Under the pieces are notes generated by a model. That model was not told the DNA's origin and ran no database searches. It saw nothing but the letters and a program-made list of their open reading frames with translations. DNA of 64,000 nucleotides, taken from Euglena gracilis (Eukaryota > Euglenida > Euglenophyceae > Euglenales). Of this stretch, positions 10,304 through 22,797 are shown in pieces. Positions within the stretch are counted from its first letter, which is position 1, and every line of letters begins with the position of its first letter. The stretch spans positions 46,399,540-46,463,539 of the forward strand of contig CP154955.1 of NCBI GenBank assembly GCA_039621445.1, in the 5' to 3' direction. Made by a program: the position numbers and the translations under genes.

Positions 10304-10351
10304 CAACACCGCCGGCGAGCAAGGCATGGCCTCACAAGGGAGGGAGGTGTC

Positions 10352-10715
10352 GATGGTCACCCCTCCCCCATTGGGAATCCATCAATCAATTGGTGTACAA
10401 GGGACCTCCTGCCTCAAAATCAATCCTTATCTTAGCTGATGAGGTGCGTTCACCAGCTGCAGGGGGGGAATTAATTGCATTGGAGGGGAGAGGAATGCAA
10501 AACAGGGTGGGGGGGGGCCACTCCACCGGAGGGGCAGGAGTTGGTTTTCTCAAAAAACTATGCTTGCAGCCCAGGAAGTTTGTGTTACAGGTGGAGGGGG
10601 GTGGGGGATTTTCGGCCCATTGTCACTTGGTGCCCAAGGTGCCTTGGACGATGCCCTGGACCCCCAATTTTAGTGCAGAGTCGGGCCTCACAAGGGCAAA
10701 ATGTGGAGCGGTGCG
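10352..10715 (+). pseudogene. right half of the decayed DIRS-like element
   Basis: Continues the older copy interrupted at 5814. It resumes with GATGGTCACCCC (compare 8916) and matches 8916-9040, then jumps by deletion to sequence matching 9833-10027 (recombinase C-terminus). The catalytic motif here reads HSTGGAG, so the second catalytic Arg is replaced by Gly; the Tyr region is also decayed. It ends in a B1-like GGCCTCACAAGGGC. Confidence 0.85.
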
Positions 10716-11643
10716 GCGTTCACGTTCACGCTCAACCTCTCCAAACGAAAGGCTGCTTGCCGGTAAAAAATACAGCTCTGGGTCAAGTGCCAGTCTCCTG
10801 CAAGCTTCTTTTTACCAAGCCCGGTGGGGCGCCTTGTGCCATGGGGAACGCCGGGTTGGTTTTGGGCCCCACCAACCAAGCCAACCATCCCCCCTTGACA
10901 ATGCCATTTTCGAGCGCCGGCGCTTTCGGCGCCCGGGGGGGGGGGTACAACTCCCCAGCACCAAACGTAGTTAATCCAGGGGGGGGGTGGAATTAATGGG
11001 ACCTTGCGGTTTCCGGGGCAGGCTCAGGGTTGGGGGAGGTCGGTCCTTCTTCTTTGGGCCGGGGGGGGGTTCCGGGTGGAATAAATAGGCCCTGCCCTCC
11101 CCACCCCAACGGGTGCGACCTTCCCTAAAACGAAACCCGGCCCGCCGTGCCGCCCGCCCCTCACGCCAGCCTCGGCCCGGCCCGCGGCCGCCGCGACGCC
11201 GGGCCCACCCGCAGCCGCTGGGCCCGCCGCCGATCCCGCTGGTCTGGCGCGGCCGGGGCCCCTTTCCGCCCCAGTGAACCGGTCCCGAAGACCATACCGG
11301 GAATGCGAAATGGTCAGTCTCCCGGCTCGGTTTGCTGCGCAGGCGCTTTTGCGCACACTGACCAAAAAACAACATGAACAACCAAAAAACAACAAAACAA
11401 TAAAAAATAAAATGAAAAAAATGAATGCAAAAATAAGTGTGCCATGGCGCCGAAATTGTGTAACCTATGAAACCACAAGCGGGATTTGCTCACGTTGCGT
11501 TTAACGCAAACGGTAGGGTCACCATTTGTGTTCAGTGGGTCGCGACATCTGCATTGATTTTTCAACACTTCATTGGAGCGGAATTCAGCATTGGCGCTTC
11601 ACTGAAGGGGCAGGGAGCGCTGGAAAAGGCCCCCACGCGATAC
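10716..11643. other. very GC-rich stretch, gene uncertain
   Basis: 11100-11290 is extremely GC-rich with several long open frames on both strands (Ala/Gly/Pro/Arg-rich). One may be an exon of the neighbouring minus-strand gene, but no frame stands out. The remainder holds C/G runs and A-rich sequence (11360-11440). Confidence 0.4.
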
Positions 11644-11742
11644 CTTGACGCAGACGCGCTGCACCGCCAGCCCGCACCGCACGCGGACGTTCACCTTCGT
11701 GCCGTTCTCCTGGCACGCGACAGGGGGCCCGCCCCGGCCGCC
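11644..11742 (-). CDS. coding exon of the LRR-like gene (possible)
   Basis: Minus-strand exon of 99 nt bounded by a pyrimidine-rich AG acceptor (TTTCCCAG) and a GT donor after AAG (GTATCG). Third positions are nearly all G/C. Residues include CQENGTKVNVRVRCGLAV. An alternative start at a CTG-marked nonconventional boundary (before TGC CAG GAG) is possible. It lies downstream of the exon at 13428-13486 on the same strand and may belong to the same gene. I recognise no domain. Confidence 0.5.
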
Positions 11743-13427
11743 CTGGGAAAGGCCGCCTCCATGGGGGAGTTGAGGCACATCGTAATGATGCCATTCTGCA
11801 TGCAGAATACCCCCCCCCATGCCCAAGGACCGGTAACCTCTGTCCTCCATCCGGGGGGGGGGGTCGTTGGACATAGGGTTGTGATCAAAAAGGTGTCCTC
11901 CGACCGGCGGGTGGTCGTTAGACAAGGGGTCAAATAAAATTGGCGGGTACTCGGACTCTACCCCCCACCAAAAGGCGAAAATATCCCTTCCGGTGCTTCG
12001 TGCAGAAAATTTTGGCAACTCAAAAGGTGCCACAAATGCATTTTAACCAATTTTTTGGCCGATTTTGGGCACCAAATCTTTTGGCTTGGCGCTTCGTCCT
12101 GGGACCCATAATTGGCCAAACCTCTGAAAAGGTGCATCCTCCAACCTTGGGGGGGGGTTCTTGACCGACCGACCGGGGGGCGGTGTCGTTGGACATAGGG
12201 GGGGGGGGTGCTTCCTGACCATCTCAGGGAAATTAAACTTGGCATTCAGACTGACTCATTGAGGGTCCCAATGGCAGGACTTGGACTGGGTAATCCAGTG
12301 GCATGCAATCTGTGTGGGGATTGGGCATGGAACTCGCCGTTTTCACCCCAAATTCCATTCAATTTTGGGTTATTTTTAGGACCAGGACGCATTTTAATCC
12401 ATGTTTTTGTTGAAATCTAGGACTCACTGTGGCAACCCTATTCAACTTAAACCACCCCAACCCTTTTCTTAATCTCTGAAACTGAACCCAAACCCTACCC
12501 CCCCCCCTAAATAACCCCCCCCGGCAAGAATCCAAAAGAAACCACCCCAAAAGACACCCCTGACAGCGCGAAGCGCTGGAGAGGGTGAAATTTTTCTCTG
12601 AAAAAATACTAAAAAACCCTCAATTTCAGACACAAAAATGATGAAGTTTTCAAAAACTTTTTTGGATTTTTGAAGTGCAAAAAACATGGTAAATGTCACC
12701 CGATACCAATTTATACACAGGGTGAAGCGCCAAAGGAAATTTTTTTGTGTTTTTGGGAACCTAAAAAATGATGTTTCTTTTTCGGGCCCGGGTCGGCCAA
12801 AACAAAGCAAGGGACAGTCACAGGATTGTTCTAACATTCATGGTTTGCTGGTGTGTGACATAAAGCGTGCTTGATCTATCCCCCGCCAAAATAAACAAAA
12901 AGGATCTTATTGCTTGAAACCTCCAAGGGAGGTCTTACTTTGGGGGGATATTCTTGGATTCTTAATTTCCCTTGTTCTTGCTCCCAATCCCACCTGTGTG
13001 CGGGATGCAACTATAGGCATTTCTGCGACCCCCCGCATATTGTCAAAACCTAATATTGTGTCACCTGGCACATCGGCAGACAATTTTTTCATGATACTGA
13101 ATATTTTCCAGGCAGGTTCCCGAAGGGCAGTCAAATAATAGCAGGGTGCAAAAGATAAATATAAAAATACAAATAGGGTGCAAAAGACAAACAAACAGCT
13201 GAAAACCTGAACCACAAAAATCTGCAACAAAGCAAAAGATGGACCAAACCTAGAAACAATGCAATATCCCTTTTTCTTTTTAAAGGAAACCCAGAATAGA
13301 AAACTCCCTCGCAAAAATCTGCGGTGGAATTCGAACCTTCCGCTGTTTTCCCATTATGGGGGGCATTTGACACTGCCAAGCGCTTTGTTTTCCGCCTCCC
13401 GCCGTGACTCTCGCAAACCCCCTGCAC
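11743..13427. other. repeat-rich stretch without a gene
   Basis: Holds two copies of a CGTTGGACATAGGG-containing repeat with G runs (about 11820-11935 and 12125-12210), a GCGCGAAGCGCTGG palindrome near 12566, and AT-rich DNA with no coding signal. Confidence 0.5.
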
Positions 13428-13486
13428 GAGAGGATGGCCGCTCCGGCGAACGGACGGCGCGGGCGCGCTCCCGCGGCGAGCTGGGG
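13428..13486 (-). CDS. exon of LRR-like gene
   Basis: 59-nt minus-strand exon (19 codons plus two bases). It begins after CTGGGTGG (CTG at -8) and ends before GTGCAG (CAG at +4). Its phase joins that of the exon ending at 14128, whose intron starts GCCCAG, so both ends of that intron satisfy the complementary-triplet rule. Residues: PQLAAGARPRRPFAGAAIL. Confidence 0.6.
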
Positions 13487-14127
13487 CCACCCAGGGCTGC
13501 CGAACTGTTCGAGGCAGGGAAGACCCCAGCCTCCTCAATGGCCCTTCACCCGTCGGTCCCATCTGCCCTTGGCCAACAGTACGTCCCCCAACCCCACTGT
13601 TGGTGAAGCCCAACCCGTCCAATGCCGGGTGGGGACGACGGGTGGAGCGGGGGAATGGAGTTGGCGGCGCCATTTTGGGGGAGTTGGGGAGGAGGACGCA
13701 GCCTCACGTGCCTGGTCCAGCCAGTTGTCAAGATAGCTGCCCCCGGGAGTGAAGGCAGGGCCAGGGAGTTGCAACGACACCGAAAACTGGGGAGTCACAC
13801 AGCAGGGAAAGCCGCGGTCATTGAAGGGACACACATTGCAAGTGCCGACATAAGACACGAAGGTTGGCACATGGAGGGGAGAACGAAGACATTTGAGGAT
13901 CTTCATCACTGGTGCCACTGAAATGCCGATGATGTACCCGACGAGCCAGCGAGTGTAAGCCGAGCTGATAACTTCCCCTGTGACTTCACTGCAGTGGACT
14001 TTCCAACATTTTGCAACGCACAGTCAGCGGCACGCGCCCCAAGCTGACAACTTCTCCCGGGGTAGGGGGGTGTAGGACAGCAAGCACCACCTCGGTCTCT
14101 GCCCCCCCCCCCCCCCCGGGCCTGGGC

Positions 14128-14265
14128 GTAGGTGGCGTTGATGTACAGGCAGTGGTCCGCATGCCGCGGCAGCCAAGCGGCGCGCCGGGCCGCCTCCAGC
14201 ACGAGCGCCTCGAGCCCCCGGGCGGAGATGGCGGTGTCGGAGAGGTGCAGCTCCCGCAGCCGCGG
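14128..14265 (-). CDS. exon with leucine-rich repeat
   Basis: The minus-strand frame includes LRELHLSDTAISARGLEALV, a clear LRR unit of the RNase-inhibitor style, followed by an Ala/Arg-rich helix and CLYINATY. The 3' end is set by GCCCAG (CAG at +4) and phase agreement with 13428-13486. The 5' end near 14265 is approximate. LRR units mediate protein-protein contact; the rest of the protein gives no further clue. Confidence 0.7.
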
Positions 14266-15919
<1,654 letters not shown>

Positions 15920-16004
15920 GTTGTGGTCCACCCAGAGGTGCACCAGCTTCCACGCCATCGCGCCACGGGCCCCGAGCTCCTCGGCGAGGGCGGCGAGGTG
16001 GTGC
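15920..16004 (-). CDS. exon with leucine-rich repeat
   Basis: 85-nt exon: one leading base plus 28 codons. Residues HHLAALAEELGARG and KLVHLWVDHN match an LRR helix and strand. It is bounded by CTGACGGA (CTG at -8) upstream and GCCCAG (CAG at +4) downstream. Its phase fits the exon at 16319-16387, giving DALAG joined to HHLAAL. It may instead continue past the boundary through an in-frame AQINDTQ to a GT donor. Confidence 0.7.
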
Positions 16005-16318
16005 TCCGTCAGGGCTGGGTCGCGGCTGTTCTGGGCCCGGACCTCCCCACCTGGCAGCGGCCCCCCGACCCCCCCCCCAGAGAAGTCTATGTGTGGAGAG
16101 ACGAGACACATAAAAAAAATAAAAAATTGAAAATAAAACCGTGAGAAATGTGTGCCCGGCTTTGGTCCACAGAGGCAAGGAAAGGTTTGTTTTGTCCGTT
16201 TCCGTCGAAAGTCCGTTCGAAAATTCGTTGCACTGCTGAAGAGTTGAGGTGTACGGACAAAGAAGCAGTACGACCCACCCCCCACCCGGGCGGCCGGGCT
16301 CAGCGGCCTTGGCTGGCC

Positions 16319-16387
16319 CCGGCCAGGGCGTCCTTCTCACTGGTCTCGATCGCCCACGCAGAGTGGCGGGCCCACTGCCCGGGGTCA
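16319..16387 (-). CDS. exon of LRR-like gene
   Basis: 69-nt exon (one base, 22 codons, two bases), beginning after CTGGCGGA and ending before GGCCAG. Residues include GQWARHSAWAIETSEKDAL. Splice triplets and phase agree with the next exon at 15920-16004. Confidence 0.65.
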
Positions 16388-16998
16388 TCCGCCAGGCCGG
16401 GAGTGGTCCGGGCGCCGAGAAACGCCACAGAACAGGGAGCCAGCGACTCCCAGGGGAGGGCAGGGGAGGGCTCCGACCACCAACCCCCCTCCCCCCGGGA
16501 GGCGTTGTGGGGTCCGCCCCCCCCCCCTCCCGGGCCGAGGGGGCCTGTGTACCACCCTCGAACCAAAGGTCTTCCCTGGTGCTTTGCGCCGACAGACAGA
16601 TGTTTTATTTTTGGCAACTTGTGAAAAAGAATAATCCAAAACGTGATTTTGGCACTTTTTACCCCCCCCCGGGGTGGAAACCAATACAGGTTCGATGCAC
16701 CTTGCCCCTGACAGTCAATGTATTTTATGCCAGACAACTGGCCATTTCCGAGGACACTTGCAATTTCTGGTGGTGACATGTGTCGGCTGGCACTGGGGAC
16801 CCAAATGGGTTTTATTTTTTGACGTGTCGCACAAACGCATGCAGAGCACCTCTCTCAGAGCGCCCGAAATGACGGGGTGGTTTCGGTGCCGGGGGGGGGG
16901 CACACAGCACAATGGGCCAGAAGCAAAGTTAGCGCCGTACATAAACAGACAAGAAGCCTTAGTGCAACTAAGGGGGGGGACTGCCACTGCCACTGCCA
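16388..16998. other. intron-like stretch with dispersed repeat
   Basis: Contains C/G runs (16510-16530, 16660-16675) and an inverted copy of a dispersed repeat (16906-16972). No coding signal. Confidence 0.45.
16906..16972 (-). repeat. dispersed repeat copy (AAGGCTTCTTGT family)
   Basis: Reverse-oriented copy of a repeat also seen at 17196-17262 (-), 36222-36345 (+) and 47333-47452 (+). All share TTGCACTAAGGCTTCTTGT, TGTTTATG and TTCTGGCCCA words. Confidence 0.8.
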
Positions 16999-17151
16999 CA
17001 CCGGGCCGGGGCCGAGGGCGGCGCACTTCTGCAGGTAGACGACCTCCGGGGCCGGCACCCGGGCGCAGCCCTCCACCGCCAGCTCCAGCGGCAGGAAGCG
17101 GGCCCGCGGCGTCGTCCGCAGCCACTGCAGGTAGTCCCCGCCGATCCCCGC
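16999..17151 (-). CDS. coding exon, unknown
   Basis: A 153-nt, 51-codon minus-strand exon with very GC-rich third positions. It contains GDYLQWLRTTPRARFLPLEL and CARVPAPEVVYLQKC. The downstream end fits CAG at +4 (TGGCAG); upstream a CAG sits at -8 (CAGGCTCG), but its partner exon was not found. It lies between the NYN gene and the LRR exons on the same strand and could belong to either. Confidence 0.55.
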
Positions 17152-18751
17152 CGAGCCTGGGGGGGGGGGAGGGTTCGCCGCCTGGCCACCCACCACACAC
17201 ACTGGCCCAGAAGCGAAGCTTGTGCCGGTCATAAACAGACAAGAAGCCTTAGTGCTCGCTGGGGGGTGTTTGCCGTGGGACTGGAACCCCCGACGGGGGT
17301 GTCCGGGTCCAGCGGGCTGCCGAGCGGGACCGAGATGGTGCCCAGAGACAAACGAATTCCAACGGGCTTGGAGGTTTTCAACCAGGATGGAGCGAAAAAC
17401 CAACGGTTGAAGAACACGCACCAGAAATGCGGTCAAAACCTGGGAATGGAGCACTTGGGGCCAGGCCGATTTAGACCAACCTGAAAAGCATCTGTATCAA
17501 TTGAAAAGCCTGGAAGGTTTCCATTTCCCTTTCAGGAAAAAGAAACCATTTTTATTTTTCCCGGAAAAAAAAGGTTTCTTTCCGGGAAAAAGAAACCATT
17601 TTTCTTTCCGGGAAACCCTTTTTCTCGGAAAGAAACTTGGCCTTTGGCGGGGCAGACGACCTTGGGAGGCCCAAACCACGTGTGGAAATGTCACCCGAAC
17701 AATCCGCCAGCACATGCCCTCGAGAAATCCTGGATGATGGACGAAGCATTCTCCCCCCAGCAACCGTGCCCTCGATGCAGTATGCACTTGTCTGCGGTTG
17801 TGTGGAGGGGGATGGAGGGGAGCGAAGGCGGCGGGTTCTAACAACTTGCCCCCAAAGCCAAAAGTATTTTTTAACACGAAAGGCAGTGTCTGCTGCCCTG
17901 GGAGACCCCCAATAAGTCGGGGGGGGTGTCCCTCCCCAGCTCGGGTGTGACAGCGTGCTCCTCGTTGCTGCGCCGCTTGTACTTCGTCAACCCCGTAACC
18001 GCCTTCAGGCCCTCGCACACGCTGTGGGGAACCGAAATCCCCCCAAACAACGGGGGCCCTTGCAGTAATTGGACTGAGGGAGAGCCGGAAAAAAATGGTT
18101 ACAATAATGGGCACCCCGGCAATTGGTTGTTTAGGACTTTGCTCGCCCAGAAAATTGTCAACACTACTGGTCCAACGCGAGCATTTTTAATGACACCCTG
18201 GGTATCCAGCTCACACGCTGCTGGCTAGAGAAAGGCTTCTGGCTGACCCCCCCCCCCCATGGGGGTCTCAGGGCAGGAACTAGCCCGAGATGGGGTTGAA
18301 CTGGGTACCAAAATATAAAACCGCAAAAATACCCCCAAAAAACTGCCAATAATGCAAAAAATCGTCTTTTTTGACCCAAAATTTGTCCTGGCCAGCCTAA
18401 TTATTTCACCAATTTTCAGTCCATTTTTGCACCCAAAAGCGAAAAATTCGTTACCGTCCAGCTGTCATTCATAAAATAATTAAAACTTGATGGGGAGTGT
18501 CCGGAAAAAAGTTGCTCTCCCCCGAAAACTGACTCCAGACATGTCAGCGAGTTCAGAGGAAGACACAAGGAGGACAGGTGAGCAAAAAACAGGTGCAGAG
18601 GGTTGAAGACAATTTCCGAGGTCGGACAGTTTCTGGGGGGAGTCTGCTAGGAGGGTAAAGTATGCTACCCACTAAAAAGAGCCCTCCTTCACACAGTTGG
18701 GATGCTTGGTTTCTGTGGTGTGGACAAGCCCCAAATCAAATTCTGAAATAC
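17152..18751. other. repeat-rich stretch between genes
   Basis: Contains the dispersed repeat copy 17196-17262 (-), an inverted GGAAAAAGAAACC/GGTTTCTTTCC cluster at about 17530-17640, C/G runs near 18247, and AT-rich DNA. No further exon supported. Confidence 0.45.
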
Positions 18752-21700
18752 CATGAAACTCTCGGCCGCAGACAGGAGGGAGGGCGACGCCATCGCGCGG
18801 CAACTCCAACGCCCCATTGGGGGCCTGGCCCACACGTGGAGGGCGGGCTGGCACTCCAGCGCCGCCTCCACCGCAGGCTGCAGGTCCCCATCGCCAGGGC
18901 CGGCCGGGAAGACCTGGTGGGGGGAGAGGGTCGACACGACACCCCATTTGGCACCGCACAAAGGAAACCTTTTGCGAAATCAAATTAAAACTTATATTAT
19001 TTTGACCTAAAACTGTTGCCCCGGAAATATGGGAAGGGGTGGTGGGGGGTTGGACAGCTTGAGGGCAACCCACCTTCTGTTGCTGACGAGGGGCAGCCAC
19101 CCGGCAAAACATGATTCTGGACAAACCCTGTTGGCAGAGGCGGGTGAAAAAGACAGACCCCATCCCGTGACACTCCACCCACAACCCACGCAGCTTCTCG
19201 GATTCCCAGCCAGCCCTGCCCATCGCCGCTCAGCACCAGCAGGTGGTCCACCGGGGGCCGCCCGCCCACCAGCGCCCCCGCCAGCCGCAGCAGCTCCACG
19301 CCGGCGCCAGGCGGGTCGCCCCCAGCGCCAGCGCAGCGACAATGGAATGTGGTCCCCCCCGTGTGGGCCATCCATCTGGGTGGGCTCGCGGCCATATTGG
19401 TTTAGCTGGTGACGAGCAGTCACCTTTGAGCCTCAGACCAATGACCCATTTCACACAACGTCCCCCCCCCCCCCCCCGGGAAACTGTCACCTGACAAATC
19501 AGCGAGTACAGAGGAAGGTGAAAGGTTTCTAGAAATGACAGGTCAGCAAGTGTGGGGCTGAGGTGACAGTTTCCCGAGCAGTTTTGGGTCAGAAGGGATG
19601 AACTTTTCAAACCCCTCTGACCCAGAAATATGAAAAGGCGATTTCTTCTTCATTTTTCATTTTCGGCCAAAATTCTAAAAACGAGGTCCCCTCATTTTTT
19701 CACCTTCAAAAAAAGCATTTTCGGTGAGAAACATCGAAATTTCGAGAAAAATTTGTTTGGCGACAGGTCAGCCAGGACAGAGGTAGGTGACAGGTCCCTG
19801 TGGTGACAGGTTAGCGAGTACGGGGTGCAGGTGACAGTTTCCCGAGGGTGACAATGAGGGGTTTTCTTAAGGACCCGGGGGGGGGGGTCCAGCCTCCGGC
19901 TGGCAAAAAGGCTGCTGGCTGGAAATGAGCTGCTGGCTGGGGTGGGAGGGGGGTCTGGGACTGGAGGGGGCTGGGCTGGGCTGGGTCGATGAAAAACAAA
20001 AATTTCTATCACATTTTTGCTTTCTCAACATTAACGATGGATGGAGCTAGATCAAGGCTGAGGGGCTGTGATGGAGGAAGCTGTGATGAGGGGAAAAAAT
20101 GCAGGGATAGGTGAGCTGGGCAGGTTGGCTGGATTTGAGCTGCTGGCTGGCTGGACCCCCCCCCCCCAGGAGTGGGGTCCCCTCCGGCTTAAGAAAACCC
20201 CTGGTGACAATATTTCTGGGGACGGGTAGGTCCTTGGAAAACAAGGCATACCCAATGAACACGAGAGAAATCTGCTCTGCACACACAAAGATGTCATTCC
20301 CTTTGTAAAACACGTGCGCCATGGCCGAACAAAAACCGGGAACAAAAAGTGGGAAACAGAACAAAAACCCCAGATGACAGGGGGGCGTGGGAAGCACGCT
20401 GCACAATCCTTCGGACACCAGTGATTTCATAGTGATTTAACGGCTGTATCCATGGCTGGCCACCGGCCTGTTGATTTTCATATCCACTGCACCTTGCACC
20501 GTGCGGCTGTCGGCAGGGAAATAAGGGCATCCCAGAATCCAGTCAGTATCTAGAAGGTCTAGAGGGTGCGGGGGTCCAACACTCCCACTACCATCCTGGT
20601 GGGTGTGGGGGGTCTACCTCTCCCCACCAGACCTTCCCATACAGCCCTGGCTGTCGGGGTGCTTCTTGTTGGGCATCAGAAGTACCCGATAGCCGAGTTG
20701 GCGCAGGCGGTTGTGGATGCTGTGGAGGGCGGCGGACCCCTTGTCTCCAGAGGCAGGGGCACCGCGGGCCGGGGAAAAGATCTGCACGAACCAAACACCA
20801 AAACCAATCAAAAACAACAACAGCGGGAAACAAATCGGTGCTTTACCAGCCTTTGAACACTCTGGAACAATCCCCTCCAAAGTCTTGCTTGTTCCCGACA
20901 AAACTGTGCAATTAACTTTTTTCGTTCTCAGTCCAAAGCAAGCAAAAATGTCGGTTTGTTACATTGCCATTGGCCTTCCTGGATTCCGCCCCCCCCCCCT
21001 CAATGAGCCCCTGGGCTTCGTCGGGCTGACCGTCCACTGCACAGACCTCCACACAGCGAAGGTTTGGCTCCGTCACGGAGCCGCAAGGGACGTCGCTGGC
21101 ATTGGCCCAGTGCGCAGGCCTGCCTCTGCTTGGGGGGGGGGGGAGGGCATCCGGGGTGCCTCGACAAATTGGGTGGTGGAACTCAACAATGGGACAACCC
21201 AATGTGCTGGAAAATCGAATATGAAAACCTTGGATTTCAAATCGGCAAACAAGCAAACAAACAAACAACGAAGAACCGTGAAAAACTGCTGTTTTAAAAA
21301 GCGTCCCCTGCTCGCGCTGCATGAACCATTTTGCACTTTTTGGCGAGCCGTTTGCCGCATGGGTCCGGTTGCCCGCACAGGCCCCCGGTCTGCAAGGCCA
21401 GCCAGCCGATCTGGCCGAGCAGCGTGTCCAGCAGCTGGTCAAGGTGCAGCGTGGAGAAGGAGAGGTGGCGGCTGAGGGCGATGTGGAGGTTCGCCACGTC
21501 CACCACCACCGCCACCGTTTGCTCTCGCGGCGGCAGGCCGGCGCTGGCGGGCGGCCGTACGCACATGTGTTAATCCGCCAGTGTTTGTGAGTTGGTCAAC
21601 GCTTTCGAAGGCATGCATGTGTTGGAACCCGTTGGAACAAATGGCGTCGAAATCGTATCGCGGGATGAACGGAGATCGGATTTGCCAAAGGCTTTGGTGA

Positions 21701-22268
21701 TGTGAGGGGGAGCGGGAGGAGTGGAAACCACATCCAACTCCAACAATGTCAAACTACCTGAAAATAATCTGCCCAATGCAGCACTGAATGGAGAACCATT
21801 ACCGTATTTGTTTTGGGGCGACACTGAACTGGGTACCCCATCAATTAATCCCGGTTGAGAAATTTGTCACGTGACACGTCGGCCAGTGCTACGACACTGA
21901 AAACTAATGGTGCCCAATTGGACAATTGAAGCATGTGACACTTCCTCAGGTATGCCCAAATGGGGTGGGTGGTATATGGCGGTCCATATGGCTCTGTGGA
22001 ATGTCCCAAATTCAAATCTTCTTCCTTCGATGTGGGAGGCAAAATACCTTTGAACGTGCCGGCTGACGAATGCGGGTCAAAAAAAAGCGTAGCGGGGCGG
22101 CGTGGAATGCCCAACACATGTACAGCCCAGACCCGGCCTGCGCGGCACATATGGCGGCGGGGGGTCCCGCACGGCCTCGGGGTCCGACTCCCACCCAAAG
22201 CCCTCCCCCCAGCCGAGGGGAGAGCCCTCCGCAGCGTCGAGCTCGGCATCCTCCAGTGGCACATCCTC
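18752..22268 (-). CDS. NYN-domain (PIN-like ribonuclease) gene
   Basis: Five minus-strand exons, 5' to 3': 22144-22268, 21417-21528, 20653-20748, 19222-19302, 18752-18889. Joined, they keep one frame and give a NYN domain. TVAVVVDVANLH holds the first catalytic Asp; LDQLLDTLL and a helical IHNRLRQLGYRVLLMP strand follow; then KKHPD, a helix GVELLRLAG, and DHLLVLSGDGDLQPAVEAAL with the paired acidic residues, then ALHVWA. NYN proteins are metal-dependent RNases of the PIN superfamily (LabA/limkain type). The first exon is acidic (EDVPLEDAELD). Introns use GCGCAG/CTGCCGCC, GGCCAG/CTGCCTCT, AGCCAG/CTGGCGCC and GGGCAG/CTGGCGAT. The 3' end after SLLSAAESFM, the stop codon and the start codon are not located. 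Confidence 0.82.
19445..19860. repeat. CCCGGGAAACTGTCACC repeat family, cluster in NYN intron
   Basis: Several inverted and direct copies of CCCGGGAAACTGTCACCTGA and its complement GGTGACAGTTTCCCG, with CAG(C/G)CGAGTAC words between. Related copies lie at 41186-41318 and 51388-51492, and a variant at 36636-37017. Confidence 0.75.
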
Positions 22269-22516
22269 CTGTGAGAAGGAAGAGCTGCGTGGGGCAGTGT
22301 TGTTGTGCCACAAAAGGCAGTGGGCAACGTAAAAACAACACCCAACCCCACCTGACTTGTGTTTGCGATGTACGGCAAATCACATGCGACGTGTACCCAT
22401 GCAGACGACACACTGAACCCACTGTCAGTGATTTTCTGCAAACCCACCGACAAGCAACCCCCTCCCCTTCAGGTCGACCCACCAAAAATTAGCCAGAAAT
22501 CCTTGATATATTTTCC

Positions 22517-22797
22517 GCAGCCTCACACTACTGGGACCCTGGTCCCAGTAGTTTGACAGGGGGGGGGGTTATTTATGGAGTGGGGTTAAGATTACATTTT
22601 AGCCCTATATTCCAGCAGGCTTTGATTTAGGCCTATATTTAGGTTTAAACTTAGGCCCAACCTTTGTCATTTTTGGCCTAAAACCTGGTTTCGCTTACAT
22701 TTAGGCCTAACATTATGCTTAATTGTAACCCTAACCCAACTCCATAAATAACCCCTGGTCATGCTTCTGGGACCGGGGTCCAGTAGTATGAGGCTGC
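22517..22797. mobile_element. MITE-like element with long inverted ends
   Basis: About 280 bp whose two ends are inverted copies over roughly 70 bp. GCAGCCTCACACTACTGGGA on the left matches the complement of the right end TCCAGTAGTATGAGGCTGCC, and further in GGGGTTATTTATGGAGT matches the complement of ACTCCATAAATAACCCC. Each end also contains a CTGGGACC/GGTCCCAG palindrome. The interior is a degenerate TTTAGGCCTA-like sequence with no ORF. No clear target duplication was seen. Confidence 0.85.

Larger units (their letters stand above)
5815..10351 (+). mobile_element. tyrosine-recombinase retroelement (DIRS/PAT type), near intact
   Basis: A 4.54-kb element with RT, RNase H, a methyltransferase-like region and a tyrosine recombinase, and without LTRs or an integrase. 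Its ends form a split direct repeat. A1 at the left end (5815-5889) recurs inside the 3' region as A2 (10040-10113), and the 3' end B2 (about 10326-10351) recurs as B1 just before A2 (about 10010-10039). The internal B1-A2 junction, GAGGTGTC|TCGTACTC, is therefore what would arise if the two ends were joined in a circle. A further inverted pair of about 60 bp lies at 5903-5964 and 10242-10303. The flanks AAAGTTTT and GATGGTC are contiguous in the family (8908-8922), so the insertion is precise and has no target-site duplication, as expected for a tyrosine recombinase element. Confidence 0.93.

Noticed and set aside
11100-11300. GC-rich block as an rRNA or CpG-island promoter
   Set aside because: No rRNA motif recognised, and nothing shows promoter function; left as uncertain.
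22600-22740. CCCTAACCC and TTTAGGCC words as telomere-like repeat
   Set aside because: Degenerate, not tandem, and lying inside the inverted ends of a MITE.
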